Positions 43,217-50,904 of a stretch of 64,000 nt of DNA are shown here, piece by piece. The stretch's first letter is position 1, and every line of letters begins with the position of its first letter. A program made the position numbers and the translations under genes. This stretch comes from a virus. The stretch is taken from positions 483,944-547,943 of the IMG/VR virus record IMGVR_UViG_3300033145_003233. The stretch is one strand, 5' to 3'. The notes under the pieces were generated by a model. It was not told the origin of the DNA. It did no database searches and worked only from the letters and a program-made list of their open reading frames with translations.

Positions 43217-44041
43217 CTATTTAATGGTTTTTAATAAACTAGCATATACTTTTTCAGGAATATCCCTTCTTCCCTCTTTTTTATATTGTTCAACTAAAAC
43301 AGCCGCCAATCCTGCAAAAAATGCGGTAGCAACACTGGAACCAGATGCTCTCACATATTTATCATCTATATATGTAGTAAATAGGCTTTTATTAGGTAAA
43401 TAGAAATCAGTTTTTTCTCTGATAATATTGTTTTTTATTTTTGATCTTGTTAAGAATCCCGTTGAAAAGACTTCTTTATATCTTGCCGGATAATCTATTT
43501 CCCAGTTTTTATCAATTTTTTTATCTCCTGAGGCGGCAAAGATGCAAATATTATAATTTTTTGCTTTTTTAATTGCATCATGTAATACCCTATAATCATA
43601 CTGTGTTCCAAGTGCCATCACAATTATATCTACTTCTTTTACGATAGCCCACAAAACCCCTGCTACTAATGAATTAAAATCACACATCCCATGATTATCT
43701 ATTATTTTACCAAATAGTAATTGTGCATTAGGAGCTAATCCTACAATAGATTTTTTATTATTTGCCTTTACAATACCAGAAACTATAGTAGCATGTCCAT
43801 TTTTATCATAAACATTTATGTTTTCTTGGCAAAAACTAAGCTTTTCACTTCCTATTTTAATATCTTTATGCTGTGGAGCGCCAGAATCAAGAATAGCTAT
43901 TTTGATATTTTTACCAGTACACATATTCTTTATCCCATAGGAGAGAGGAGAATAGATAACCTGTTGAGGCAATTTGTCTGTAATATTTCTGGTTCTATTT
44001 TTTTCTATATTGATTTTGTCAGGAAGTAGCTCTAAGTCCAT
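43217..44041 (-). CDS. Subtilisin-like serine protease (S8), 274 aa
   Basis: The triad is visible: Asp52 in I-A-I-L-D-S-G, His83 in N-G-H-A-T-I-V-S-G, Ser236 in G-S-S-V-A-T-A-F-F-A-G. The Asn of the oxyanion hole (A-A-x-G-N) is Asp173 here (A-A-S-G-D), as in some proprotein convertases, which may lower activity or tune specificity. There is no signal peptide or classical propeptide, so it probably works in the cytoplasm or in the virion, for example in processing tail or fibre proteins. Confidence 0.87.
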   Translation of the reverse strand: MDLELLPDKINIEKNRTRNITDKLPQQVIYSPLSYGIKNMCTGKNIKIAILDSGAPQHKDIKIGSEKLSFCQENINVYDKNGHATIVSGIVKANNKKSIVGLAPNAQLLFGKIIDNHGMCDFNSLVAGVLWAIVKEVDIIVMALGTQYDYRVLHDAIKKAKNYNICIFAASGDKKIDKNWEIDYPARYKEVFSTGFLTRSKIKNNIIREKTDFYLPNKSLFTTYIDDKYVRASGSSVATAFFAGLAAVLVEQYKKEGRRDIPEKVYASLLKTIK

Positions 44042-44057
44042 ATAAATATCCTACCTT

Positions 44058-44789
44058 TTATTGAAAAACACTTGTTGGAACTTTGTGAATTTGACCATTA
44101 TTAAATAACTCTAATTTTGCCCGGAGTGGAAATGTATTTAAATAATAAACATATTTTCTCATAGATATAGCAAGATGTAGAGTTGTTAAGTCATCTGTAA
44201 TTATTTTTTTACACCTATTAATCTCGTCCATTTTTCTAAAGATATTCTTTTTATATGGTATATACCATACCTTCATATCTTCTAGTTCTAAATTCTCTAG
44301 TACATAATTCCTCAAATTAGCATTTGCCACAGATATCCCCACTCTATTTTTTCTACTTTTTGTTTTAGGATAGTATCCAGTATTATACCCCTCACCCTTC
44401 CATGTAAAACCACATAACATAAAATATAACTGCAAAACACTAATATCTAAGAAACTATTTTCTCCTAAAAATATTCCTTTAAACTCATCATATTTTTCGC
44501 AAAAACAAAATCCTGTAGTATTCCTGATCCCAGCATTAGATTTTAAATTAGTTGGAAAAATAGGATACAAATTAATAAATAAATCATACATCTTTTTTTC
44601 TTGTGAAAACTGAGGCAGAGTAATGGTTCTTTTAACATCTCTATTATATTTATTTATATAACAGAGATTCTCCTCTTTCACTACCCACGTTATATCAATC
44701 TTTATTTCTTGTTTTTTAATACGCTTTATAACGCTTAAGGCAGGAACTAATTGAGACATATTCCCCATATGGGCTATTACTATTTCCAC
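44058..44789 (-). CDS. GT9-like glycosyltransferase (243 aa)
   Basis: It begins M-E-I-V-I-A-H-M-G-N-M-S-Q-L-V-P-A-L-S-V-I-K, the Rossmann start of heptosyltransferase (GT9) enzymes, although Gly-Asp is replaced by Asn-Met-Ser. The C-terminal half contains the K-x-x-I-T-D-D-L-T-T-L-H-L-A donor-site pattern (usually D-S-G/T-A-H-L-A). At 243 residues it is shorter than typical (about 330). GTG start at 44789. Likely modifies a host or phage glycan. Confidence 0.65.
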   Translation of the reverse strand: MEIVIAHMGNMSQLVPALSVIKRIKKQEIKIDITWVVKEENLCYINKYNRDVKRTITLPQFSQEKKMYDLFINLYPIFPTNLKSNAGIRNTTGFCFCEKYDEFKGIFLGENSFLDISVLQLYFMLCGFTWKGEGYNTGYYPKTKSRKNRVGISVANANLRNYVLENLELEDMKVWYIPYKKNIFRKMDEINRCKKIITDDLTTLHLAISMRKYVYYLNTFPLRAKLELFNNGQIHKVPTSVFQ

Positions 44790-44797
44790 TAACTTTA

Positions 44798-45436
44798 TTA
44801 CTCCATACCTTCCATCTCTGATAGTAATTCGCTCATTGTATTAACAGAGGCTCCCTCTATAGCAGAACCTCCCCCCATAATATCTATTTCTTTAGCATCA
44901 TATTCATCTGGTGGAAGTCCCTTATAATCTTCTACTCTTTCATCCAAAAGAATTCTATCTAAACTAGAATCTACCTCTCTTTGCTTCTTTATCTCTTCGG
45001 CTTGGAAAATTTTAAAGTCATGTATAAGTTTTCTTTTTTTAATTTCCCCTATTACTTCTATCTTCTTATTTTTTATTAATTGCTGAAGAATAGGATTTTC
45101 TTGTATCACCCGATTCATGGCTTCGTCCATTATCCTAAGATCAAATTTACCTTTAAATTTTAATTCATCATTAATATATATAGTCTCATCTCCTATCCCA
45201 TGTAAATATTTTATACCCGTTTCGACAGGGGCAGATGATTCTACCTGAACGCCCATCTTTTGTATCATATTAACAATATCATAGGCATTAACCTCCATAG
45301 CGTTAGTAATATAATAAACGTTTTTATCTTCTATATAGTCAAACAAATCATTGGCTTTTCTAAACGGGATCACTACCATTCCTTCTTTGCCATATAGAGA
45401 TATTCTTTTATTATTTACATCTAATAATACTATCAT
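44798..45436 (-). CDS. 212-aa protein, unknown (late unit)
   Basis: An alpha/beta N-terminus ('MIVLLDVNNKRISLYGKE') is followed by a long charged middle (K-K-R-K-L-I-H-D-F) and a Gly/Ser-rich linker near the end, then M-S-E-L-L-S-E-M-E-G-M-E. A promoter-like CCGATATATAATATA and a terminator lie upstream, so it starts a new transcription unit. Function unknown; possibly a virion adaptor. Confidence 0.6.
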   Translation of the reverse strand: MIVLLDVNNKRISLYGKEGMVVIPFRKANDLFDYIEDKNVYYITNAMEVNAYDIVNMIQKMGVQVESSAPVETGIKYLHGIGDETIYINDELKFKGKFDLRIMDEAMNRVIQENPILQQLIKNKKIEVIGEIKKRKLIHDFKIFQAEEIKKQREVDSSLDRILLDERVEDYKGLPPDEYDAKEIDIMGGGSAIEGASVNTMSELLSEMEGME

Positions 45437-45462
45437 AATAAATTCCCTAACAAATCTAATTT

Positions 45463-45485
45463 CACTATATTATATATCGGAAAAA
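45463..45485 (-). promoter_or_regulatory. Promoter-like motif TTTTTCCGATATATAATATA
   Basis: Directly after the terminator at 45489-45520 and 27-49 bases before the gene starting at 45436. Same core as the motifs at 19208-19228 and 61912-61930. Confidence 0.55.
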
Positions 45486-45488
45486 CCA

Positions 45489-45520
45489 TAAAAAAATCCA
45501 CACCCAATTGAATGTGGATT
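45489..45520 (-). terminator. Intrinsic terminator downstream of fibre-decoration gene
   Basis: Minus-strand stem AATCCACA/TGTGGATT (45495-45502 with 45513-45520), 10-base loop, then TTTTTTATGG. In the ~230-base gap after the 168-aa gene; two more small inverted repeats (near 45570-45590 and 45611-45638) lie in the same gap. Confidence 0.82.
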
Positions 45521-45667
45521 TTAAAAAAATATAAAAAATATAAAAAGTATAAAAATTAATATGTTGGGTTATCATTCCCCAACCAGTTATATAGTCTTTT
45601 AAATAGCGAACAGATCTCTTAAATTTTACGAGATCTTATTTCCTCCTCTAGTAATCTTATTGGGAAA

Positions 45668-46174
45668 TTACACCCTATTAAGATTGCCCCTATGAATCAT
45701 AAATTCTACTGTCCTAACTTCACTAGCCAAACCTCGTGCATATGTTCTGGCCTTAAAAATAGTATTATCGTGACCAGATAGATTTCTCCTAATCCGCACT
45801 TGTCCAGTATATAAATTAGCTTTAGTTCTAACAGGATCTTTGCCATTAACAGTATAATATGTTTCTGAATTCCAGTTCATACCACCCGAAGATGCTTCTG
45901 TCTTTCCTATAATATCGTCTGTAGAACGATTCTCATAGGTAGTAGTTTCAAACTTACTATCTGGAGTCAACGTAACATAAACATCTCCATCAAAAATCAG
46001 AGAGTCTCTCCTTCTAGCAGTAGGACTACCAGCTATAGATCCCTCAACTACTAACTGGGTATTAATAGTAGTTGTAGAAGTAGGATCAATGACCCCATCT
46101 GTACCAATAAAAGCCCCATTTAAAACTATAGTTGGGGGTTCAACCCTAGTGCTAGAATGATTAATATTAGGCAT
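45668..46174 (-). CDS. Chitobiase/FN3-like beta-sandwich virion protein (168 aa)
   Basis: It contains 'Y-Y-T-V-N-G-K-D-P-V-R-T-K-A-N-L-Y-T-G' and 'I-F-K-A-R-T-Y-A-R-G-L-A-S-E-V', the pattern of CHB_HEX C-terminal / chitobiase-type Ig-like domains used on phage surfaces. The N-terminal part is Thr/Ser-rich. AGGAG precedes the start. Probably a decoration or fibre component. Confidence 0.7.
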   Translation of the reverse strand: MPNINHSSTRVEPPTIVLNGAFIGTDGVIDPTSTTTINTQLVVEGSIAGSPTARRRDSLIFDGDVYVTLTPDSKFETTTYENRSTDDIIGKTEASSGGMNWNSETYYTVNGKDPVRTKANLYTGQVRIRRNLSGHDNTIFKARTYARGLASEVRTVEFMIHRGNLNRV

Positions 46175-46262
46175 TATTTTTTCTCCTTTGAAAAATTTAT
46201 CTTTCTATAATTCAACTCTTTACTGTGATATTCTCTTAAAATAAGAAAAATCCTTTTTATTT

Positions 46263-46961
46263 TTAAACATATATCACATTTATATTGTTATTTGACCTAA
46301 TCTTTCTAAATGTAGTATATAAATGAAAATTTATATTTGGAAAAGCATCACATAAATGATAAAATGTTTTTATCATCCCCTCTCTAAATCCGTTATAAAT
46401 TTCTGCCCCTTTCTTTTTTGGCAGATCATGTTCCTCTCTAGCGAAATAAGGTTTTACATTTCTATTATAAAAATCCACCCCTATAATATATATGTTTTTA
46501 GGATTAAAATAAGTAGCAAACAAAATAGATGCCATTCCTGTAGAATAAAGACTAGATTCATCATCTATTTTATTTATCAATTCACAATGTCTTTTATTAT
46601 ATCCCACCACTTTTAAATCTGGAAACTTTTTAACACATTCTTTATAATCGTCAGTACCTTCTTGAGATTTTAGCTGAATATTTTTAATACCCAACTTCTG
46701 ACAATGATATTTTGAAGTTCTATATCTATCATACTGTATCACGCACAACACAATATTTTTGCCCAGCAAGTATTTCCCTATATAATCTAAAGAATTATTG
46801 AATTCTCCCGCCAAATAACAATAATTAAATTTTTTATAGCACAAATCTAGTCTAGACACAGAAGGACCTCTTGCTATAACTCCTATATTTTCTGCTTTAA
46901 AAAAATCAGAATCTTTGTACTGGAGAGAAGCACGATATATTTTATCTTCAAATGTTAGCAT
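46263..46961 (-). CDS. DUF115 / GT42 sialyltransferase-like glycan enzyme (232 aa)
   Basis: Near the N-terminus is I-G-V-I-A-R-G-P-S-V, the nucleotide-sugar loop of GT42/DUF115-like enzymes. Near residue 140 is Y-S-T-G-M-A-S-I-L-F-A, then N-P-K-N-I-Y-I-I-G-V-D-F-Y, the second signature (G-M-A ... I-G-x-D). Other catalytic residues are not certain. Start is ATG 46961 (a TTG lies 3 bases before). It lies between fibre genes, so it may modify fibre or host surface glycans. Confidence 0.65.
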   Translation of the reverse strand: MLTFEDKIYRASLQYKDSDFFKAENIGVIARGPSVSRLDLCYKKFNYCYLAGEFNNSLDYIGKYLLGKNIVLCVIQYDRYRTSKYHCQKLGIKNIQLKSQEGTDDYKECVKKFPDLKVVGYNKRHCELINKIDDESSLYSTGMASILFATYFNPKNIYIIGVDFYNRNVKPYFAREEHDLPKKKGAEIYNGFREGMIKTFYHLCDAFPNINFHLYTTFRKIRSNNNINVIYV

Positions 46962-46970
46962 CAAAATATT

Positions 46971-47804
46971 TTATGTTGTGATATCTAAACTTTCTTTAAT
47001 AGCTAGAATCAATGCTTGATCAGCAGAAAGCTCACCAGCACTAACCATCTCTACCAATTTATCTTCCTTCTCTTCGGTTGTTAGACCAACAAATAATGGG
47101 TGGTACTGTTGATATAATGCTTCCATCTCTTCCTCTGTATACTTCCTCAAGATAAATGGGTCGATAGCTCCATGGGCAGAAGACGATGGAGGAGCCGAAG
47201 ACGAAGACGAAGAAGATAATGAAGACGAAGACGAAATCGAAGATGAAGAAGACGAAGAAGATATCGAAGACGAAGATGAAGACGATGATGAAGATAGCGA
47301 AGACGATGATGAAGATGAAGAAATCGAAGATGAAGAACTTGAAGACAACGAAGATGACGAACTTGAAGACGACAATGAAGACGAACTTGAAGACGACAAT
47401 GAAGACGAACTTGAAGATGACCTTGAGGACGAAGACGAAGACGAACTCGAAGAAGATAATGACGAAGACGAAGATGATGAACTTGAAGAAGATAATGACG
47501 ATGACGAAGATGAAGAACTTGAAGAAGATAATGACGAAGATGAAGAACTTGAAGAAGATAATGACGAAGATGAAGAACTTGAAGAAGATAATGACGAAGA
47601 TGAAGAACTTGAAGAAGATAAACTTGAAGATGACGATGATGACGAAGAAAGCGAAGATGAAGAAGACAGAGATGACGAAGAAGACGAAGAGGATGAAGAT
47701 GAGGAAGAAGCAACCCCAGGATAAAAATTAAATGTTTTAGTTGCCGCACCTTCACTGATAGTTAAAACTCTTCCATCAAGAAAAAATGTTCTTGGCCCTG
47801 CCAT
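46971..47804 (-). CDS. Poly-Ser stalk protein with C-terminal 'EKE..MV' domain (277 aa)
   Basis: A ~30-residue head (MAGPRTFFLDGRVLTISEGA) is followed by ~170 residues of poly-Ser with occasional Leu, Ile and Arg, then a C-terminal cap 'L-T-T-E-E-K-E-D-K-L-V-E-M-V' and 'A-I-K-E-S-L-D-I'. That ~38-residue cap is also found after the poly-Ser stalks of the 548-aa LamG protein and, out of frame, after the 580-aa one. The stalk DNA is almost all GAA/GAC-type triplets, so it is repeat-prone. Likely a fibre or spike element. Confidence 0.78.
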   Translation of the reverse strand: MAGPRTFFLDGRVLTISEGAATKTFNFYPGVASSSSSSSSSSSSSLSSSSSLSSSSSSSSSLSSSSSSSSSLSSSSSSSSSLSSSSSSSSSLSSSSSSSSSSSLSSSSSSSSSSSLSSSSSSSSSSSRSSSSSSSLSSSSSSSLSSSSSSSSLSSSSSSSISSSSSSSSLSSSSSSSSSSISSSSSSSSISSSSSLSSSSSSSAPPSSSAHGAIDPFILRKYTEEEMEALYQQYHPLFVGLTTEEKEDKLVEMVSAGELSADQALILAIKESLDITT

Positions 47805-47913
47805 AATCTATTCCACCTGTCTTTTCACTTACTTTATAATTATCCCTTAGATTAATAATTTATAAAATAAATCATTATATCCTTGTTTTTTGTTTATTTT
47901 AACCATAAAAATA

Positions 47914-48456
47914 TTATGCTTCTTCCGTCCATGCTCCATTTCTGGCTATTGTAGCCCAATCTCCATTTTCATCGGAAATCAATGTTATACAAGCCCCGAT
48001 ATTACTGTTACTCTTATACTTACTAGCTGTTTGACCACTTAAGTCTCGAATTGTTTTACCTGCCTCTGGATAAATCCGAATCTCTTGGGCGACCTGCACA
48101 GCAAATATCAGTTCAATCCCTTCTCCCGGAGAAGGAGGTAGGTTAAACTTAATTCCAAAATTTGCCCCTAAATTAGTAAAAACTGATTGATGATCTCCTA
48201 TATCTAAATCATGTGGAGAACCTACCTCTGTGTATGATTTTATTACTTTAGTTCCATGAGCTAATGGAAATCCATATGTTAGCTGCCATAAGGTATAAGT
48301 TCCAGCAACCGTATCTTTAAAAGTTAAATTACCAGAGTCATCTTCCCATATTCTAGTATTTGTATCAAAGAAACATACTCCATCCGATCCATTAACATAT
48401 AAATCAGCATTAGTAATTAAAAAGCCATATATAGTTGTAGGATTTAATTCTGCCAT
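47914..48456 (-). CDS. Fibre-head type protein (180 aa)
   Basis: ATG 48456 is the start (GGAGG 7 bases upstream, TAATG overlap with the upstream stop). It is paralogous to the next gene and to the N-terminal ~200 residues of the 548-aa LamG protein: 'D-L-Y-V-N-G-S-D-G-V-C-F' then 'N-T-R-I-W' and 'F-K-D-T-V-A-G-T-Y-T-L'. Ends with an Ala/Trp/Thr-rich 'W-T-E-E-A'. Probably a particle-binding head domain without a lectin part. Confidence 0.75.
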   Translation of the reverse strand: MAELNPTTIYGFLITNADLYVNGSDGVCFFDTNTRIWEDDSGNLTFKDTVAGTYTLWQLTYGFPLAHGTKVIKSYTEVGSPHDLDIGDHQSVFTNLGANFGIKFNLPPSPGEGIELIFAVQVAQEIRIYPEAGKTIRDLSGQTASKYKSNSNIGACITLISDENGDWATIARNGAWTEEA

Positions 48457-48992
48457 TAAGGTCCCTCCGTCCACGTTCCTTCTTTAGCTATTGTTCCCCA
48501 ATTCCCATCCCTATCAGCAATTAAGGTGATAGTTTCACCTATAACATTTGCTGTTTTATAACTATCTATAGTTTGCCCACTATCATCTTTAATAGAACGT
48601 CCAGACCCAGGATATATAAACAAACTTTGAGCCGCTTGCACTGCGAAAATAAATTCAATACCATCTACCACAGCAAGAGGAAGATAAAAAGAAACGCTGT
48701 TAATAGCCCCAAGGTTTGTAAGAATATTACCCGTTTGCCTTGCCTGTAAATTAACAGGAGAATCTGACTCTGTGTAGGATTCTATTATTCTACTCCCTTG
48801 AACAGAAGGATTTCCTGTTAAAAGTTGCTGTAGGGTATATTCTCCAGCAACTGCATCTTTAAAAGTTAAATCAACATTTTTCCAAATCTTAGTATTTAAA
48901 TCATTGAAACATATACCATTTGACCCCTTAATATATAGATCATCATTGCCAAATAATGATCCCTGTATAGTTGTAGAAGATAATATCGCCAT
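48456..48992 (-). CDS. Fibre-head paralogue (178 aa)
   Basis: Same architecture as the downstream 180-aa protein: M-A-I-L-S-S-T-T-I-Q-G, then 'D-L-Y-I-K-G-S-N-G-I-C-F', 'T-K-I-W', 'F-K-D-A-V-A-G-E-Y-T-L', ending in 'W-T-E-G-P'. The two are tandem duplicates, coupled by TAATG. Confidence 0.75.
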   Translation of the reverse strand: MAILSSTTIQGSLFGNDDLYIKGSNGICFNDLNTKIWKNVDLTFKDAVAGEYTLQQLLTGNPSVQGSRIIESYTESDSPVNLQARQTGNILTNLGAINSVSFYLPLAVVDGIEFIFAVQAAQSLFIYPGSGRSIKDDSGQTIDSYKTANVIGETITLIADRDGNWGTIAKEGTWTEGP

Positions 48993-49011
48993 AATTATTT
49001 TATATTAACCA

Positions 49012-49126
49012 TTAATCCCTAATTTTTCTTGAATAGCTATATAAACTGCTTCATAAGCTGTTATTTTTCCGTCCCCGACCATCTTAATAATAAAGGTTTC
49101 TTTTTCAGAGTTGGTTAAATCTACTT
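49012..49126 (-). repeat. 115-bp exact repeat (copy 1), orphaned cap domain
   Basis: Identical to 50915-51029. On the minus strand it encodes V-D-L-T-N-S-E-K-E-T-F-I and on to E-K-L-G-I, the C-terminal cap of the 548-aa protein. Here it lies just past the stop of the 580-aa LamG gene and is in a different frame from it. Confidence 0.92.
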
Positions 49127-50860
49127 ACTTAGGCTTGAACTACTTTGGCTTGAGCTACTTGAACTTGAGCTACTTACACTAGAACTACTTGAGCTAGAGC
49201 TACTTAAACTTGAACTACTTGAGCTTGAGCTACTTAAGCTTGAGCTACTCAGGCTAGAACTACTTGAGCTTGAGCTACTTGAGCTTGAACTACTTGAACT
49301 GCTTGAGCTACTTTCAATAGGTAGACAACCATTCAAATTTTCAGTTCCACACTCAATTGATGGATTATAGCAATTAAACAGACCATTAACCTCATTGCCA
49401 GTTAGTGCTCTATTAAATAATATTACATTATCAATTTTACCATTGAATAAACCATAATTATAAGGATCAGAGCCAACAACAAAAGCTCCTCCAGAATCAG
49501 CCAAACCATTAGTAGGAGCAGCACTTGCATCATAAGAACTACCTGCTACTGTATTAACATATATTTTACTATTTGTGCCATCATATGTAGCAACAATATG
49601 ATACCAGTCTCCAAGATTATCAGCAGCAAAATCGAACTTAGCTGCTTCATCATAATTATTCCATACATAATTATTTGTTACCCAGAATCTAATTTGATCT
49701 GTAGACAAGGTAGTGGCAGCACTTGCCCAATAAACAGCCCAACCATTGTTCCAACCACTATCAGTTACTTTTGAAACAAAAACTTCTTCAGAATTTAAAG
49801 CATCTGCATTCATCCAGAAAGAAACAGACATAGCGCCAGTTAATTCTATAGAAGAATGAGTTCCCATATTTATAGCATCATTATTGCCTGGAGTAAGGTC
49901 AACTGCATTACCAGTGACTCCATCAACATATGTCTCAACTCCAGAGTTCCCAGTATATTCACCATTATTGCTAGGATTAATTGAATCTGTTAAATCATTA
50001 TTAAATTTCCACTGAGCAAGAGCAGCATCTGAGACATCCCAAGTTCCAAATTCACAAGAAGAACTTGAAGAACTTGAAGAACTTGATAAACTTGAAGAGC
50101 TTGAAGAGCTTGAAGAACTTGAAGCGCTTGAAGCAGTCGGATATCCAGTAACAATCTTTACGGAAGCACCTGTTGTTTTTGTTATTATTTTGCCTCCATC
50201 AGTACGAATCCTTAATCCAGGAGTGGCCCCAGTGTAGATATAAGAATCTCCGAATAAAATAGCGGTCTCTGCATCAATAACATCCCTGCCATCTATAGTA
50301 AATGGCCACCAATGAATTAGCTTTCCGCTACCAGCTCCGACCGTCATGAATTGAGAATTCCTGCCAAGATTATATAAGGAGGTAATCTCACTTTCTGTTA
50401 AATCATCATTAAATAACATTACATCGCAAATATAGCCACTCCATGGGTCCGTCTGGTGAGAACTTGCCCCTATCGACAAAGGGGTTAGCGTACTAGTAGC
50501 GGGATCTACCGCACCCGTAGCTTCTCCATCTATATCTCCATCAACATATATTTTATGATCTGCCCCATCGTATAAAACAACGATATGATGCCAAAGATTA
50601 TCACATACATTAACATTGTGTTCTAAACTTCCAGCATTAACAACAACTTTAATATATCCATCACTAGTTGTTAGTATGTCCCATGCTAGATTACCAGGGT
50701 CATCCCAAAGCCCATATCCAAAAATATATCGCCCTGTAAAGCTCGTCTTGAACCATGCAGCAAAAGATCTGGACGAAGCACCGGCTATGTCATCACCAGT
50801 ATAATCAGGAGTATAGGCGTAATCAGCGCCTCCTGGCAAAACTAAATATCCTCTACTCAT
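49121..50860 (-). CDS. LamG adhesin with poly-Ser linkers, C-terminal cap lost by frameshift (579 aa)
   Basis: Start ATG 50860 (S-R-G-Y-L-V-L-P-G-G) follows AGGTGA. Domains in order: LamG-type lectin domain (residues ~1-235, W-W-P-F-T and D-G-Y-I-K-V-V), short poly-Ser, a second LamG (residues ~280-500, 'G-T-N-S-K-I-Y-V-N-T-V' and 'D-N-V-I-L-F-N-R-A-L'), then a poly-Ser tail with the end S-S-L-S-K. The tail runs into a stop inside the 115-bp repeat, so the cap present in its paralogue is no longer translated in frame. A one-base change at the stalk junction is the likely cause. Confidence 0.85.
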   Translation of the reverse strand: MSRGYLVLPGGADYAYTPDYTGDDIAGASSRSFAAWFKTSFTGRYIFGYGLWDDPGNLAWDILTTSDGYIKVVVNAGSLEHNVNVCDNLWHHIVVLYDGADHKIYVDGDIDGEATGAVDPATSTLTPLSIGASSHQTDPWSGYICDVMLFNDDLTESEITSLYNLGRNSQFMTVGAGSGKLIHWWPFTIDGRDVIDAETAILFGDSYIYTGATPGLRIRTDGGKIITKTTGASVKIVTGYPTASSASSSSSSSSSSSLSSSSSSSSSSCEFGTWDVSDAALAQWKFNNDLTDSINPSNNGEYTGNSGVETYVDGVTGNAVDLTPGNNDAINMGTHSSIELTGAMSVSFWMNADALNSEEVFVSKVTDSGWNNGWAVYWASAATTLSTDQIRFWVTNNYVWNNYDEAAKFDFAADNLGDWYHIVATYDGTNSKIYVNTVAGSSYDASAAPTNGLADSGGAFVVGSDPYNYGLFNGKIDNVILFNRALTGNEVNGLFNCYNPSIECGTENLNGCLPIESSSSSSSSSSSSSSSSSSSSLSSSSLSSSSSSSSSLSSSSSSSSSVSSSSSSSSSQSSSSLSK

Positions 50861-50904
50861 TATTCTCACCTATTATTTTAAATAATATCTTTATTTTTTA
50901 ATCC

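Noticed and set aside
45437-45667. Possible tRNA or structured RNA in the gap after the fibre-decoration gene
   Set aside because: Only short separate inverted repeats and one terminator are seen; no cloverleaf.
47186-47731. 181-aa Lys/Met/Thr-rich plus-strand ORF
   Set aside because: Antisense to the poly-Ser stalk; its composition follows from the GAA/GAC repeats.
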